The notes beneath the pieces were generated by a model, which was given only the letters and a program-made list of their open reading frames with translations, was not told the origin of the DNA and searched no databases. The translations under genes and the position numbers were made by a program. Of a stretch of 44,296 bases of DNA, positions 34,655 through 44,149 are shown piece after piece. Every line of letters starts with the position of its first letter. Position 1 is the first letter of the stretch. The DNA lies in the NCBI RefSeq assembly GCF_014699005.1, contig NZ_JACWZY010000046.1:1-44296 (forward strand), in the 5' to 3' direction. The DNA is from Spirosoma profusum. GTDB taxonomy: Bacteria > Bacteroidota > Bacteroidia > Cytophagales > Spirosomataceae.

Positions 34655-35941
34655 TTATCGCTTGGAGAGTGGTGTAAACTCGCGTAACGTAGCACCCGTG
34701 TAAATCTGACGAGGGCGTCCGATTGGCTCTTTCTGTTCACGCATTTCTTTCCACTGCGCAATCCAGCCGGGTAAGCGACCAATCGCAAACATCACCGTGA
34801 ACATGTTTGTCGGAATGCCAAGAGCGCGGTAAATGATACCTGAATAGAAATCGACGTTCGGATATAGTTTGCGCGAGATAAAATAATCGTCGTGCAGGGC
34901 GGCTTCTTCGAGACCTTTGGCGATTTCCAGAACCGGGTCGTTAACCCCAAGTTTACTCAGTACGTCGTCGGCGGCTTTCTTGATGATTTTGGCGCGAGGG
35001 TCGAAATTTTTATAGACCCGGTGGCCAAAACCAAACAAACGGAAACCCGTTGTTTTCGCATTTTTCGCCATATCGACGTATTTGCTAACGTCGCCACCAT
35101 CGGCCCGGATGGCTTCAAGCATTTCAATTACTTCCTGATTAGCTCCGCCATGCAGTGGACCCCACAATGCACTGATACCCGCCGAAATAGACGAGTAAAT
35201 ATTGGCCTGCGACGAACCCACCAGACGTACTGTCGAAGTCGAGCAGTTCTGTTCGTGATCAGCGTGAAGAATGAGCAGTACGTTCAGCGCTTCTACAACT
35301 ACCGGATCGATTTTGTAATCCTCGACTGGCAGCGAGAACATCATGTTCAGGAAGTTCGGAATATAGTCGAGCTGATTTTTGGGGTAATTCATCGGGTGCC
35401 CCAGCGACCGCTTGTACGACCATGTAGCGATAGTTGGCAATTTGGCCAGCAACCGGATAATGTGCAGGTCAGTTTTGTCTTCCTCAGAACTGCCTTCGAT
35501 GTCGGAATAGAACGCGCTCATGGCACTTACCAGCGACGACAGAACGCCCATAGGGTGTGCTTTTACCGGAAAACCATCGAAAATTTTCCGCATATCTTCA
35601 TTCACCAGCGTGTGCCGACGAATGGCTGTTTCGAATACTGCATACTGTTCCTTAGTAGGCAATTCGCCGTAAATGAGCAGGTAAGCTACTTCCAGAAACG
35701 ATGCTTTAGCCGCCAGGTCTTCAATGGCATACCCCCGATATTGTAAAATACCCTCTTCACCATCCAGGAACGTAATGGCGCTTTTGGTGGCACCAGTATT
35801 TTTGTAACCCCGGTCTAATGTTACGTAGCCGGTCTGATCGCGCAGACTCGAGATGTCGAAAGCTTTTTCGTGTTCGGTTCCCTCCAGCGTCGGGAATGAA
35901 TAGGACTTACCATCGACGGTTAATTCAGCGGAATTTGCCAT
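34655..35941 (-). CDS. gltA: Citrate synthase
   Basis: Condenses acetyl-CoA with oxaloacetate in the cytosol, entering the TCA cycle. The 428-aa protein has the usual type II citrate synthase layout, with YRGYAIEDLA near residue 69, the catalytic His in LHADHEQNCSTSTVRL (near 230), the second His segment in WGPLHGGANQEV and the GFGHRVYKNFDPRA motif near 306. It is a single-gene unit with a strong terminator at 34595-34626 and marks the end of the carbohydrate locus. The 246-bp upstream gap to the amidohydrolase contains no gene that I can see. Confidence 0.97.
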   Translation of the reverse strand: MANSAELTVDGKSYSFPTLEGTEHEKAFDISSLRDQTGYVTLDRGYKNTGATKSAITFLDGEEGILQYRGYAIEDLAAKASFLEVAYLLIYGELPTKEQYAVFETAIRRHTLVNEDMRKIFDGFPVKAHPMGVLSSLVSAMSAFYSDIEGSSEEDKTDLHIIRLLAKLPTIATWSYKRSLGHPMNYPKNQLDYIPNFLNMMFSLPVEDYKIDPVVVEALNVLLILHADHEQNCSTSTVRLVGSSQANIYSSISAGISALWGPLHGGANQEVIEMLEAIRADGGDVSKYVDMAKNAKTTGFRLFGFGHRVYKNFDPRAKIIKKAADDVLSKLGVNDPVLEIAKGLEEAALHDDYFISRKLYPNVDFYSGIIYRALGIPTNMFTVMFAIGRLPGWIAQWKEMREQKEPIGRPRQIYTGATLREFTPLSKR

Positions 35942-36187
35942 ACAAAAACAGGGTATAATTATTCAGAGGTAATAAACTGGTGATTGGTTACGTATTGAGA
36001 TAAGTTTTCATCAATCGACTGTCTGATAAACTCAAAACAGCCAGATGAAGTTATCCGGCGAATTTATCGGCGTACCGGTCCGGCGAAATTAGCCCAAAAA
36101 TCCAAACGACGAATGAAAACCTCATAAAAAAGCCACATTACATTTATATTAAGCTGCATCAGTGACTTTCATCCGTAGGATTCACAT

Positions 36188-37435
36188 CTATCGTTTGTAA
36201 AAAACGCCACCTTTCATTACTGATTTAACACGATATAAGTCGGATATGGTTCGGGTAGGATCGCCTTCGATTACTACTACGTCGGCCAGCAGTCCTGCTT
36301 TAATACGTCCCCGGTCGGTGGTGTGGAACGTATCGGCATTGATGGACGTAGCGGAACGTAGGACGTCTATAGGTTTCATGCCGTAGTCGACCATCATAAT
36401 CAATTCGCGGGCATTATCGCCGTGACTGAATACGCCCACATCACCCCCGGCGCAGATCGTTACACTCGCGTCCAGCGCCTGTTTGAACGTAACACGTTTC
36501 TTTTTGATACGTTCCGGCTCGGGTTCCCGGCCCTTTTTCCATCCCCGATATTGACTAACAGCATCACCAGCCGCGAGGGTAGGGCATAGGGACGTACCGT
36601 GCTGTTTCATCAGGGCAAAAATTTCGGGCGTACCGGCATCACCATGTTCAACCGTTTCACAGCCGCCCAGAATGGCCCGACGCATCCCTTCGGCAGTGCT
36701 GGCGTGAGCAACCACTGGCCGACCGCTACTTTTGGCGACTTCAACAATAAGTTTGATTTCGTCAACGGTGTAAGTTGGCTGCGCATCAGCCATTAACCCC
36801 CACCGGTAGTCAGCATAGATTTTGATGGCATCAGCTCCCTTGCCAATCTGCCGACGTACCGCCTGAACAAGTGCATCGTGACCATCTGCTTCTTCGGCTC
36901 CCTGTGGTACGTTCACGTCCGGGCTAAAACCTTTTGGGGCGTAACTTCCAGTAGCAATGAGCGCACGGGTCACCACAATCATCCGTGGGCCTGGAATAAT
37001 GCCCTGATTGATCGCCTGTTTTAGTCCAACATCATCATAGTCAGCACCTTCTGTGCCCAGATCACGTACCGTCGTAAAGCCAGCCATCAGGGTTTTTTGC
37101 GCGTGTACCGTTGCGCGGGCCACACGTAGCGAACGGGCTTCTTTCAGCACCTGATCATCCCAGGTCGTCTCGTTGTATGGATGCAGCAACAAATGTGAGT
37201 GACCTTCAATCAAGCCGGGAAGCAACGTAGTACCTTTCAACTCAACCACTTCAGCTCCGTTCGCCGAAACCGACGTAGCAGGGCCAGCTTCTTCAATTTT
37301 ATCGGCCTTCACACGTACCACCCATCCCTCATGAACGGTTTCGCCATCGAAAACGCGATCGGGTTTAAGGAGGTATGTTGTCTGGGCAAAAAGTGATAGA
37401 GGGAAAGCAAGCAGCAGTACATACAGAAGTTTCAT
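36188..37435 (-). CDS. Secreted metal-dependent amidohydrolase
   Basis: An exported 415-aa amidohydrolase (imidazolonepropionase/prolidase-like group) with signal peptide about 1-17. Metal ligands of the TIM barrel are visible: GHSHLLLHP near residue 78, a Lys site in DAIKIYAD near 204, His in VVAHASTAEG near 247 and CETVEHGD near 263, and the final Asp in CAGGDVGVFSHG near 332. Relatives hydrolyse dipeptides or cyclic amides. The substrate is unknown and there is no link to the carbohydrate locus. A solitary TGTCAT hairpin lies 103 bp upstream. Confidence 0.86.
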   Translation of the reverse strand: MKLLYVLLLAFPLSLFAQTTYLLKPDRVFDGETVHEGWVVRVKADKIEEAGPATSVSANGAEVVELKGTTLLPGLIEGHSHLLLHPYNETTWDDQVLKEARSLRVARATVHAQKTLMAGFTTVRDLGTEGADYDDVGLKQAINQGIIPGPRMIVVTRALIATGSYAPKGFSPDVNVPQGAEEADGHDALVQAVRRQIGKGADAIKIYADYRWGLMADAQPTYTVDEIKLIVEVAKSSGRPVVAHASTAEGMRRAILGGCETVEHGDAGTPEIFALMKQHGTSLCPTLAAGDAVSQYRGWKKGREPEPERIKKKRVTFKQALDASVTICAGGDVGVFSHGDNARELIMMVDYGMKPIDVLRSATSINADTFHTTDRGRIKAGLLADVVVIEGDPTRTISDLYRVKSVMKGGVFYKR

Positions 37436-37538
37436 GGATGAAGAGGGAAAGCACCAAAAGTACGTAAAAGGCGGCCAAAAAGGCTATTCTGCTATATTGT
37501 GATAGGCTGTTTAACTATTCTGGTATAAGCCCAAAATG

Positions 37539-37581
37539 AGTTTTTTTGTCATGCTGACGAAGGAAGCATGACAAAAAAACT
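37539..37581. repeat. Solitary half-unit of the TGTCAT repeat family
   Basis: AGTTTTTTTGTCATGCT and its exact complement form 17-bp arms around a 9-nt loop (GACGAAGGA). This is one arm of the larger family folded on itself, showing that each arm is a self-palindrome. Confidence 0.88.
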
Positions 37582-37631
37582 TAAACATTTATTAGTTGTG
37601 ATACTCTCCGAATAATCAGGTAAGGCCATAG

Positions 37632-38039
37632 CTAGCCGTTACGTCTAGTCAAAACCGCTTCCCAAACACCTTTGCCAAAAACCAGCACCAGCAAACCGGG
37701 TAATAAAATGGCACCCGCTCGAAAGCCCGCACCGGTTAGTTTATAAACGCCTGAATTATATTGGGTAAAGCTCTGGAACAGGTAATAGGCAGAGCCCGCA
37801 AGCAGGGCTACCGAAATTCCAATAGCGACAGGTTGGCTCAATCGGCTAATTATCAAACCAATCAACGAAGATACACCGACTACAGCTGCAACTGTGCCTA
37901 ACGCTTTTGGAAACGTTTCGATAGCGGTGTATTCAAAAATAAACACTCCAGCCTGACCGATCAGATTGGGGTGAGCCAGTAGCCAGCCGTCCAGGACGAC
38001 CAGTACCAGCAATAAAACATAAAAAAAAGGATTACGCAT
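37632..38039 (-). CDS. Small integral membrane protein, 135 aa
   Basis: Unrecognised family. Four hydrophobic helices are visible (about residues 6-23, 45-64, 71-90 and 105-124), the first probably acting as a signal anchor. The C-terminus is short and basic (RRNG). It lies 55 bp upstream of nothing in its own direction and follows uvrA on the same strand, so co-transcription with uvrA is possible. No function can be proposed. Confidence 0.7.
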   Translation of the reverse strand: MRNPFFYVLLLVLVVLDGWLLAHPNLIGQAGVFIFEYTAIETFPKALGTVAAVVGVSSLIGLIISRLSQPVAIGISVALLAGSAYYLFQSFTQYNSGVYKLTGAGFRAGAILLPGLLVLVFGKGVWEAVLTRRNG

Positions 38040-38094
38040 ACGTCAATTTCGCCGGTTGTTTTAAGGCCAACGAAAATAAGGTGCGTTACGTTAT

Positions 38095-40968
38095 TTAAGC
38101 TTCTAACTCCATCTTCAAAAACTTGCCGGTATAGCTCCCTTTTGTGGCTGCTACTTTCTCTGGCGTACCTTCGGCAATAATGTAACCACCTTTGTTACCA
38201 CCTTCAGGGCCAAGGTCGATGAGGTAGTCGGAGACTTTGATTACGTCCAGATTGTGCTCGATAATCAGTACAGTATTGCCTTTATCAGCGAGCTTGTTTA
38301 GTACGTCGAGCAGGTGCGCAATATCCTGAAAATGAAGGCCTGTAGTCGGTTCATCAAGGATGTAAAGCGTTTTGCCGGTATCTTTTTTCGACAGTTCTTC
38401 GGCGAGCTTTACGCGCTGGGCTTCTCCACCCGACAACGTAGTAGCGTGTTGGCCGAGTGTGATGTAACCCAGTCCTACATCGTTCAGAGTCTGAACTTTA
38501 CGTAATATTTTGGGCTGACTGGCGAAGAAATCCAGCGCCTGTTCGACGGTCATATCCAGTACGTCGGCAATGGATTTTCCTTTGAAACGTACTTCCAGGG
38601 TTTCGCGGTTGAAGCGTTTGCCTTTGCAGGTTTCGCACATGACATGCACATCGGGAAGAAACTCCATTTCGATTTTCTTCATGCCCGCTCCCTCACAATC
38701 TTCACAACGGCCACCTTTCACGTTGAACGAAAAACGTCCCGGTTTGTAACCCCGGATTTTGGCTTCGGGTAGTTCAGCAAACAAGGTCCGAATCTCTGAA
38801 AACATCCCGGTATACGTAGCAGGGTTCGAGCGGGGTGTCCGGCCGATGGGCGATTGATCTACTTCAATCACTTTATCGAGATGTTCCAAACCTTCTACCG
38901 TTTTGAACGGCAGTGGTTCGCGCTTCGATTTATAAAAGTGGCGATTCAGAACCGGAAACAGCGTTTCGTGAATCAACGACGATTTCCCACTACCCGATAC
39001 GCCCGTAATCGTAACCATGCGCCCAAGTGGCAGTTTGAGCGTTACGTTCTTTAGGTTGTGACCAGTTGCGTTTTTGATAATCAGGAATTTACCATTGCCT
39101 TTACGTCGTTCGGCAGGAACAGCAATGCTACGTCGGCCACTCAGGTAATCGGCGGTAGTGCTGCCATTTTTCAGGAATTCTTCGGGTGTGCCGATGCCCA
39201 CAACCTGTCCGCCATGTCGACCAGCGCCGGGACCAATGTCGAGAATGAAATCGGATTCGAGCATCATGTCTTTGTCGTGCTCAACGACCAGAACCGTGTT
39301 GCCCAAATCACGCAGGTTTTTCAGAGAATCGATCAGTTTTACGTTGTCACGCTGATGCAGGCCGATGCTCGGTTCGTCCATAATGTACAGAACGCCAACG
39401 AGTTGTGTGCCAATCTGTGTAGCAAGCCTGATACGTTGCGCTTCGCCACCCGACAAGGTACGTAGTGGTCGGTCTAGCGTCAGGTATTCGAGGCCGATGT
39501 TGAGGAGGAAACCGATACGTTTGCGGATTTCTTTCAGAATTTCTTTCGCTATTACGTTCTGACGGTCGGTCAGGCGTGTTTCGACGCCATCGAACCAGGT
39601 CGTCAATTCCGAAATGTCCATGTGAGCCAGTTCGGAAATGTTTTTGTGGTCGATGCGGAAATACAGCGATTCTTTTTTCAAACGAGCTCCCTCGCACTCA
39701 GGGCAGGTTTTCACCACCATGAAATCCTTCAGCCATTCCTGAATTTTCTCCGTACTGTTTTCCTGCTGACGCTTTAGAAAATTGACAATACCTTCAAACT
39801 TAAAGCTGTAATAATCTTCGCCCGGATACTTTTTCGACGGCACAGTCGCTTCATCTTCTGTACCGAACATGAGTGCGTGTAACAGATCATCTGGAAATTT
39901 GGTAACGGGCGAAGTCAGGTTAAGCTTGTATTTTTTCAGGATGACTTCAATCTCCTTAAAAATCCATAACTCACGGTATTCGCCCAAGGGCGCAATGGCC
40001 CCCCGACTGATACTCAATGATTTATCAGGAATCACAGATTCTTCCGTAATCTCTTCAACCACTCCCAATCCGTTACAAACCGGGCAGGCTCCGTACGGCG
40101 AATTGAACGAGAACGTATTGGGCGATGGCTCGTCGTAGCTAATCCCCGATTCTGGGTCCATCAGGTTCTGGGAGAAATAGACTAACGTACCATTTCCATC
40201 GAGCATCTGCATGGCACCTTTTCCCTGACGTAGCGCCGTTTGAACCGACTGACTCAATCGGTAGCGGTCCTCGGTTTTCGGAACAAGGCGGTCAATGACA
40301 ATTTCAACATCGTGGATTTTGTAGCGGTCGAGCTGCATCTTCGGCACGATTTCCTGCACAACCCCATCGACCCGCACTTTGGTGTAGCCCGTTTTGGCAA
40401 TTTGCACAAACAGTTCGCGGTAATGCCCTTTCCGGCTTTTCACGATAGGAGCCAGCAGCGTAAGTTTTTGTCCGGCGTACTGCTCCAGAATCGTATCGAT
40501 AATCTGATCCTGCGACTGGCGCTCCATTTTGCGGCCCGTCAGGTACGAAAATGCTTCACCCGCGCGGGCGTAGAGCAATCGCAGAAAGTCGTAAATCTCG
40601 GTAGTAGTTCCAACGGTAGAGCGCGGATTTTTTGAGGTCGTTTTCTGCTCGATGGAAATCACCGGACTCAAACCGTTGATTTTGTCTACGTCCGGGCGCT
40701 CCATGTCGCCGATGAACGAGCGGGCGTAAGCCGAGAAACTTTCCATATAACGCCGTTGGCCTTCAGCATAGATCGTATCGAAGGCCAGCGACGATTTCCC
40801 GCTTCCACTGATACCGGTTACAACAACCAGTTTGTTGCGGGGAATTGTAACGTCAATGTTTTTCAGATTGTGTTCACGGGCACCAAGTACTTCAATCTGG
40901 TCGTAACCTGTGAGGTCAATATCGGTAAGTCCGGCTGGACGGATTTGCGGCTTTTCTTCAGTCGTCAC
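38095..40968 (-). CDS. uvrA: UvrABC excision nuclease subunit A
   Basis: The DNA-damage recognition ATPase of nucleotide excision repair, 957 aa, the usual length. Two ABC modules are complete: Walker A GISGSGKSSLAFDT near residue 54 and GVSGSGKSSL near 660, and signature LSGGEAQRIRLA near 509 and LSGGEAQRVKLA near 850. Zinc-binding cysteine pairs occur in CPVCNGLG, CPECEGARL and the CEDCEGAG...CETCKGKRF cluster. It is a dimer that works with UvrB and UvrC in the cytosol. No frameshift or anomaly is seen. Confidence 0.97.
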   Translation of the reverse strand: MTTEEKPQIRPAGLTDIDLTGYDQIEVLGAREHNLKNIDVTIPRNKLVVVTGISGSGKSSLAFDTIYAEGQRRYMESFSAYARSFIGDMERPDVDKINGLSPVISIEQKTTSKNPRSTVGTTTEIYDFLRLLYARAGEAFSYLTGRKMERQSQDQIIDTILEQYAGQKLTLLAPIVKSRKGHYRELFVQIAKTGYTKVRVDGVVQEIVPKMQLDRYKIHDVEIVIDRLVPKTEDRYRLSQSVQTALRQGKGAMQMLDGNGTLVYFSQNLMDPESGISYDEPSPNTFSFNSPYGACPVCNGLGVVEEITEESVIPDKSLSISRGAIAPLGEYRELWIFKEIEVILKKYKLNLTSPVTKFPDDLLHALMFGTEDEATVPSKKYPGEDYYSFKFEGIVNFLKRQQENSTEKIQEWLKDFMVVKTCPECEGARLKKESLYFRIDHKNISELAHMDISELTTWFDGVETRLTDRQNVIAKEILKEIRKRIGFLLNIGLEYLTLDRPLRTLSGGEAQRIRLATQIGTQLVGVLYIMDEPSIGLHQRDNVKLIDSLKNLRDLGNTVLVVEHDKDMMLESDFILDIGPGAGRHGGQVVGIGTPEEFLKNGSTTADYLSGRRSIAVPAERRKGNGKFLIIKNATGHNLKNVTLKLPLGRMVTITGVSGSGKSSLIHETLFPVLNRHFYKSKREPLPFKTVEGLEHLDKVIEVDQSPIGRTPRSNPATYTGMFSEIRTLFAELPEAKIRGYKPGRFSFNVKGGRCEDCEGAGMKKIEMEFLPDVHVMCETCKGKRFNRETLEVRFKGKSIADVLDMTVEQALDFFASQPKILRKVQTLNDVGLGYITLGQHATTLSGGEAQRVKLAEELSKKDTGKTLYILDEPTTGLHFQDIAHLLDVLNKLADKGNTVLIIEHNLDVIKVSDYLIDLGPEGGNKGGYIIAEGTPEKVAATKGSYTGKFLKMELEA

Positions 40969-41142
40969 GCTGTAATGGGCTTATTCTAAACAACAACGTA
41001 AAACGGGGTAGGGGAGTTTCCGCCAGACAGGCCAGTATCCGGTATATTTTACTTTTTATATAGCCGTGCTACGTTAGTCAATGTCATGACTTTCTGTTAA
41101 GACTGGATTATTCGGTTGCGGACTGTTCTCTGAATCAGTTTT

Positions 41143-42687
41143 TTACTTCTTCTGATTACGCATTACCAACTGTTTCAATTCTGCTATTTCAGCGCGTAAT
41201 TCATCATTAATAACCCGTTGCTGTTTGTCTTTTTCCTGTAATTGTCCATTCGCTTTTTCGAGTTGAATGCTGTAGAGCGTCAACTCCTCTATTTTTTGCA
41301 GGAACGTAGCGTTCAATACGTTCAGATCAATTCCTTTACGCGCTACGTCCTCGGCTGAAGGAACATCAGGTAGATGACCGTGCTGCTTAATAAATGTGGC
41401 TACCGACGACAAGGGACGTAGCGAATAGGCCGGAGTCAGTACGCTGTCGCTCCACTCGTTTGCGTGCTGAATATGAAGTCGATACGTTGCTTTCACTACG
41501 TCGCCTTTTTCGTTTACGGTCAAAAATTCGTTGGTGCTTATTGTTGAAGGGCTGCTGCATGTGAGCTGGCTTAATCGGATACCACTGGTGTTTTGGGTCT
41601 CACTAACCACTTCGAGCCGAGCCGTTGGGGTCGACGTACCGATGCCAACATTGGCCTGATTTCCAAGTACTACTGCATTGCTGATACCCACGCGAGCGTT
41701 GGCGCCAATTGCAGTAGCGTGGTGAAGTGTTGGTGATTCGGCGTTAGCCTGATGACCGATAAACGTATTACTCGTACCCGCCCAGAGACCACCCCCGGCT
41801 TCGTCACCGATAATAACGTGATGGTTTCCCCGACCATCGCCAGCCTGTGTATTGTAGCCCATCAATACGTTATCGCTTCCGGTTGTTACGGTGCTGCCGG
41901 AGTTAGGGCCGATAATAATATTGTTGGTGCCTGTCGTATTGCTGTTGCCGGCCTGATAGCCAACGAATGTATTACCACCACCGGTCGTATTACCACCAGC
42001 TCTGACGCCGACCATCGTGTTCTGCGAGCCTGACACATTCTTATAGCCTGCCTGGTAACCCAGAAAACTATTATTCGCCCCTGTTGTATTGGCGTTACCG
42101 GCCTGGTAACCCATCATTAGATTCTGGCTGCCCGTTCTATTATTCTGGCCGGCTTCAGTACCCAGAAAGGCATTGGAATGTCCGGTTGAATTATCGTAAC
42201 CCGCTTTATTGCCCACAAAGACATTATTGTCGGCGGTGTTTAGATTGCCGGCAAATGCGCCTATAGAGACATTATTATTAGCGTCACCATTTTCCAGACC
42301 TGCGCTGTTGCCTATAAATGTATTAGAATTACCTGTTGTATTCCGAAAACCAGCGCCACTACCTACAAATACATTGCTAACGGCGAAAGTCGTATTAAAA
42401 CCTGCCTGCATGCCGATAAATGTATTACTGATTCCATTCGTGTGTTGAGCGCCAGCCTCACTGCCCACAAACGTATTATAATCCCCTGTTGTATTCGCAT
42501 CGCCTGCTCTGTTACCAACAAACACGTTGCTTCTTCCTGTTGTGGTTGTATTACTCGCCGAGGGGCCTACAATGGTGTTATTTGTACCCGGTGTTGCCGA
42601 TATGGGTAAAGTGGCAACGTAGTTGTTCTGCCCCAGCAAGGTCTGGGTAATTAAACACGTAACGAAAAGGTAGTATAGCTTTGCCAT
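41143..42687 (-). CDS. Secreted repeat protein with beta-roll repeats and C-terminal coiled coil
   Basis: A 514-aa exported protein (signal about 1-19). Residues about 35-330 consist of some fifteen degenerate repeats of 16-19 residues with the pattern N-x-F-[IV]-G-x-x-A-G, rich in Asn, Thr and Gly, as in trimeric adhesin head or beta-roll repeats. A segment GIGTSTPTARLEV follows (near 348), then GHLPDVPSAEDVARKGIDL near 434, a stretch common at the C-terminus of Bacteroidota tail-fibre/TMF-like surface proteins. The end is a coiled coil (about 455-505). It is probably a trimeric surface or secreted filament. There is no S74 autoprotease Ser-Lys dyad that I can identify. Confidence 0.75.
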   Translation of the reverse strand: MAKLYYLFVTCLITQTLLGQNNYVATLPISATPGTNNTIVGPSASNTTTTGRSNVFVGNRAGDANTTGDYNTFVGSEAGAQHTNGISNTFIGMQAGFNTTFAVSNVFVGSGAGFRNTTGNSNTFIGNSAGLENGDANNNVSIGAFAGNLNTADNNVFVGNKAGYDNSTGHSNAFLGTEAGQNNRTGSQNLMMGYQAGNANTTGANNSFLGYQAGYKNVSGSQNTMVGVRAGGNTTGGGNTFVGYQAGNSNTTGTNNIIIGPNSGSTVTTGSDNVLMGYNTQAGDGRGNHHVIIGDEAGGGLWAGTSNTFIGHQANAESPTLHHATAIGANARVGISNAVVLGNQANVGIGTSTPTARLEVVSETQNTSGIRLSQLTCSSPSTISTNEFLTVNEKGDVVKATYRLHIQHANEWSDSVLTPAYSLRPLSSVATFIKQHGHLPDVPSAEDVARKGIDLNVLNATFLQKIEELTLYSIQLEKANGQLQEKDKQQRVINDELRAEIAELKQLVMRNQKK

Positions 42688-42778
42688 GAGTTTAGAGTAG
42701 ATCAGTTAAAGATGATCTAATCTAACTCATAAAACCATTGATAATCAAGTGAATTGAGTATGCGGTAAATGATTCCCA

Positions 42779-43003
42779 CTACGTTAGCTCGTTTGTAGTG
42801 AGCCAGTTCTTTACTTCTTCGAGCATGAGCGCGGCTGAGTTTCGAGTAGCTTCTACGTCGCTATGGAGCTGCGTAAGTCGGGAGTTTACGGCAGCGGGCA
42901 GATTAAAAAAAATGCTGTACTCATTGATGTGCTGAGGACCGGTGGGAAGATTACGATCCGCAAAATAATCGACTAGTGCCTGGTGTTCGGAACGAAGATG
43001 CAT
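42779..43003 (-). CDS. Hypothetical protein, 74 aa
   Basis: A small soluble protein with no recognisable domain. The C-terminal half (about 40-70) is helical and could form a coiled coil. It is divergent from the 69-aa gene at 43159, with a perfect 22-bp-arm hairpin between them. Coding status is supported only by an intact frame of moderate length. Confidence 0.5.
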   Translation of the reverse strand: MHLRSEHQALVDYFADRNLPTGPQHINEYSIFFNLPAAVNSRLTQLHSDVEATRNSAALMLEEVKNWLTTNELT

Positions 43004-43069
43004 ACCGCGAAGATAACCTCCGATTTGCTTACTCGATCAAACAATTTTAAGGTACAACGTATTGAAACA

Positions 43070-43123
43070 TACGTAGCGCGTTACGTTCGTAGCCGGATAT
43101 GTACGAACGTAACGCGCTACGTA
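43070..43123. repeat. Perfect hairpin with 22-bp arms rich in TACGT
   Basis: Arms 43070-43091 and 43102-43123 are exact reverse complements around a 10-nt loop. The arms contain TACGTAGCGCG and TTACGTTCG, so the TACGT/ACGTA pentamer occurs several times. It lies between two divergent small genes. It is unrelated to the TGTCAT and ACCCCC families. Confidence 0.9.
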
Positions 43124-43158
43124 ATACGAAAGGCTTTCAGAATCAATATACTACGTCT

Positions 43159-43368
43159 ATGAATCCAGAAATGAAAACGGAGCTGGCTGAACTGATTGCA
43201 CAACTGAGTAATCTTTCGGTAAAAGTTAATAGCCTGAAAACACAGGTCGATGCTACCCACCCCGACGCACAACGTGTTGAAACAGCTACAAGTCAACTAC
43301 AGGAAAGTATCGCTAATTTGAAGGAAATACGGTTTGGTCTTGAGTCTGATTTTAGTTACGACGATTAA
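43159..43368 (+). CDS. Small coiled-coil protein, 69 aa
   Basis: The likely start is the ATG at 43159 (MNPEMKTELAEL); an in-frame ATG at 43099 lies in the hairpin loop and adds 20 non-helical residues. Nearly the whole protein (residues 5-58) shows heptad-like spacing of Leu, Val and Ile with Gln, Lys and Glu, and ends in an acidic tail (FSYDD). This looks like a small dimeric coiled coil. No function is known to me. Confidence 0.6.
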   Translation: MNPEMKTELAELIAQLSNLSVKVNSLKTQVDATHPDAQRVETATSQLQESIANLKEIRFGLESDFSYDD

Positions 43369-43486
43369 TCTATTGGTTTCTTATAGGCATATTTAATGAT
43401 TAAGTAGTAAGCAATACGTTGCTGTAAATAGGTTTTGCTTTTATCTTGCAGATAGAAAATAGTGCCGTAGCAAACCACCCCCAACG

Positions 43487-44149
43487 ATGAAAGGAAGCCA
43501 GTTAGATTATTGTTTAAGCAGGGGGTATTTTCGAATGCAGCAAAACATTTTTACGTGCCAGTATTTGCTTTTCGAGAACACAGTTTGCTCTGTGCATTGG
43601 CTACGTCTCGTGCTTGACAATGTGTACTACGGCCCCAAACAACTCCGATTGCTCCGAACGAACGAAAAATTCTCGGTTGCGATAAAGCCGTTTGCGCTGA
43701 CCGACGAACTGAATATATTGTATGAGCTGTACAGAAGCTCGATCAACTTCGATGCTCCCGAATCGGTGGATTCCTGTCTATTAAACGGTAGCAAGACCAA
43801 TGTGTTTGATACACAGATGGTTGAAGTTCGGGATGGTGGTAAACTAATAGCGGTTGGGATTTTCGATAATGGCTTGAATACGATTGCAGGCATCATGAAT
43901 TTTTATGATCCCGCTTATCGAAAATACAGCCTGGGGAAATTCCTGATGATGATGAAAATTAATTACGCCCGACTACAAAAGAAAATCTACTACTATCCGG
44001 GTTATCTGGCTAATAAATACCCTAAATTCGATTACAAACTATTCCCCTGCGAAGCGGCAACTGAAGTGCTCGACGACAGTAGCGGAATATGGCTCCCGTT
44101 CTCCTGGGAAACAGTTCATGTACTGTCGGCTGCCCTTTTAGATGAATAA
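43487..44149 (+). CDS. Arginyl/leucyl-tRNA-protein transferase-like protein (Ate1 C-domain)
   Basis: A 220-aa cytosolic protein. Residues about 110-190 match the GNAT-like C-terminal domain of aminoacyl-tRNA:protein transferases: KLIAVGIFDNGLNTIAGIMN, YDPAYRKYSLGKFLMM, IYYYPGYLA and KFDYKLFP. The N-terminal domain is shortened, without the usual Cys cluster; only CQYLLFENTVC suggests a remnant. It might add Leu or Arg to acidic N-termini as in Bpt, or be a diverged relative. The upstream gap (43369-43486) and the stretch after the stop (44150-44296) contain no further complete gene. Confidence 0.62.
   Translation: MKGSQLDYCLSRGYFRMQQNIFTCQYLLFENTVCSVHWLRLVLDNVYYGPKQLRLLRTNEKFSVAIKPFALTDELNILYELYRSSINFDAPESVDSCLLNGSKTNVFDTQMVEVRDGGKLIAVGIFDNGLNTIAGIMNFYDPAYRKYSLGKFLMMMKINYARLQKKIYYYPGYLANKYPKFDYKLFPCEAATEVLDDSSGIWLPFSWETVHVLSAALLDE

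Noticed and set aside
34892..35746. 284-codon plus-strand frame opposite citrate synthase
   Set aside because: It is the antisense shadow of a strongly conserved gene and resembles no protein.
41143..42687. CRISPR array or tandem DNA repeat
   Set aside because: The periodicity is at protein level in one open frame, with degenerate DNA and no constant repeat-spacer pattern.
43099..43158. Upstream start of the 69-aa coiled-coil gene
   Set aside because: The codons lie in the hairpin loop and right arm and encode non-helical sequence unlike the rest.
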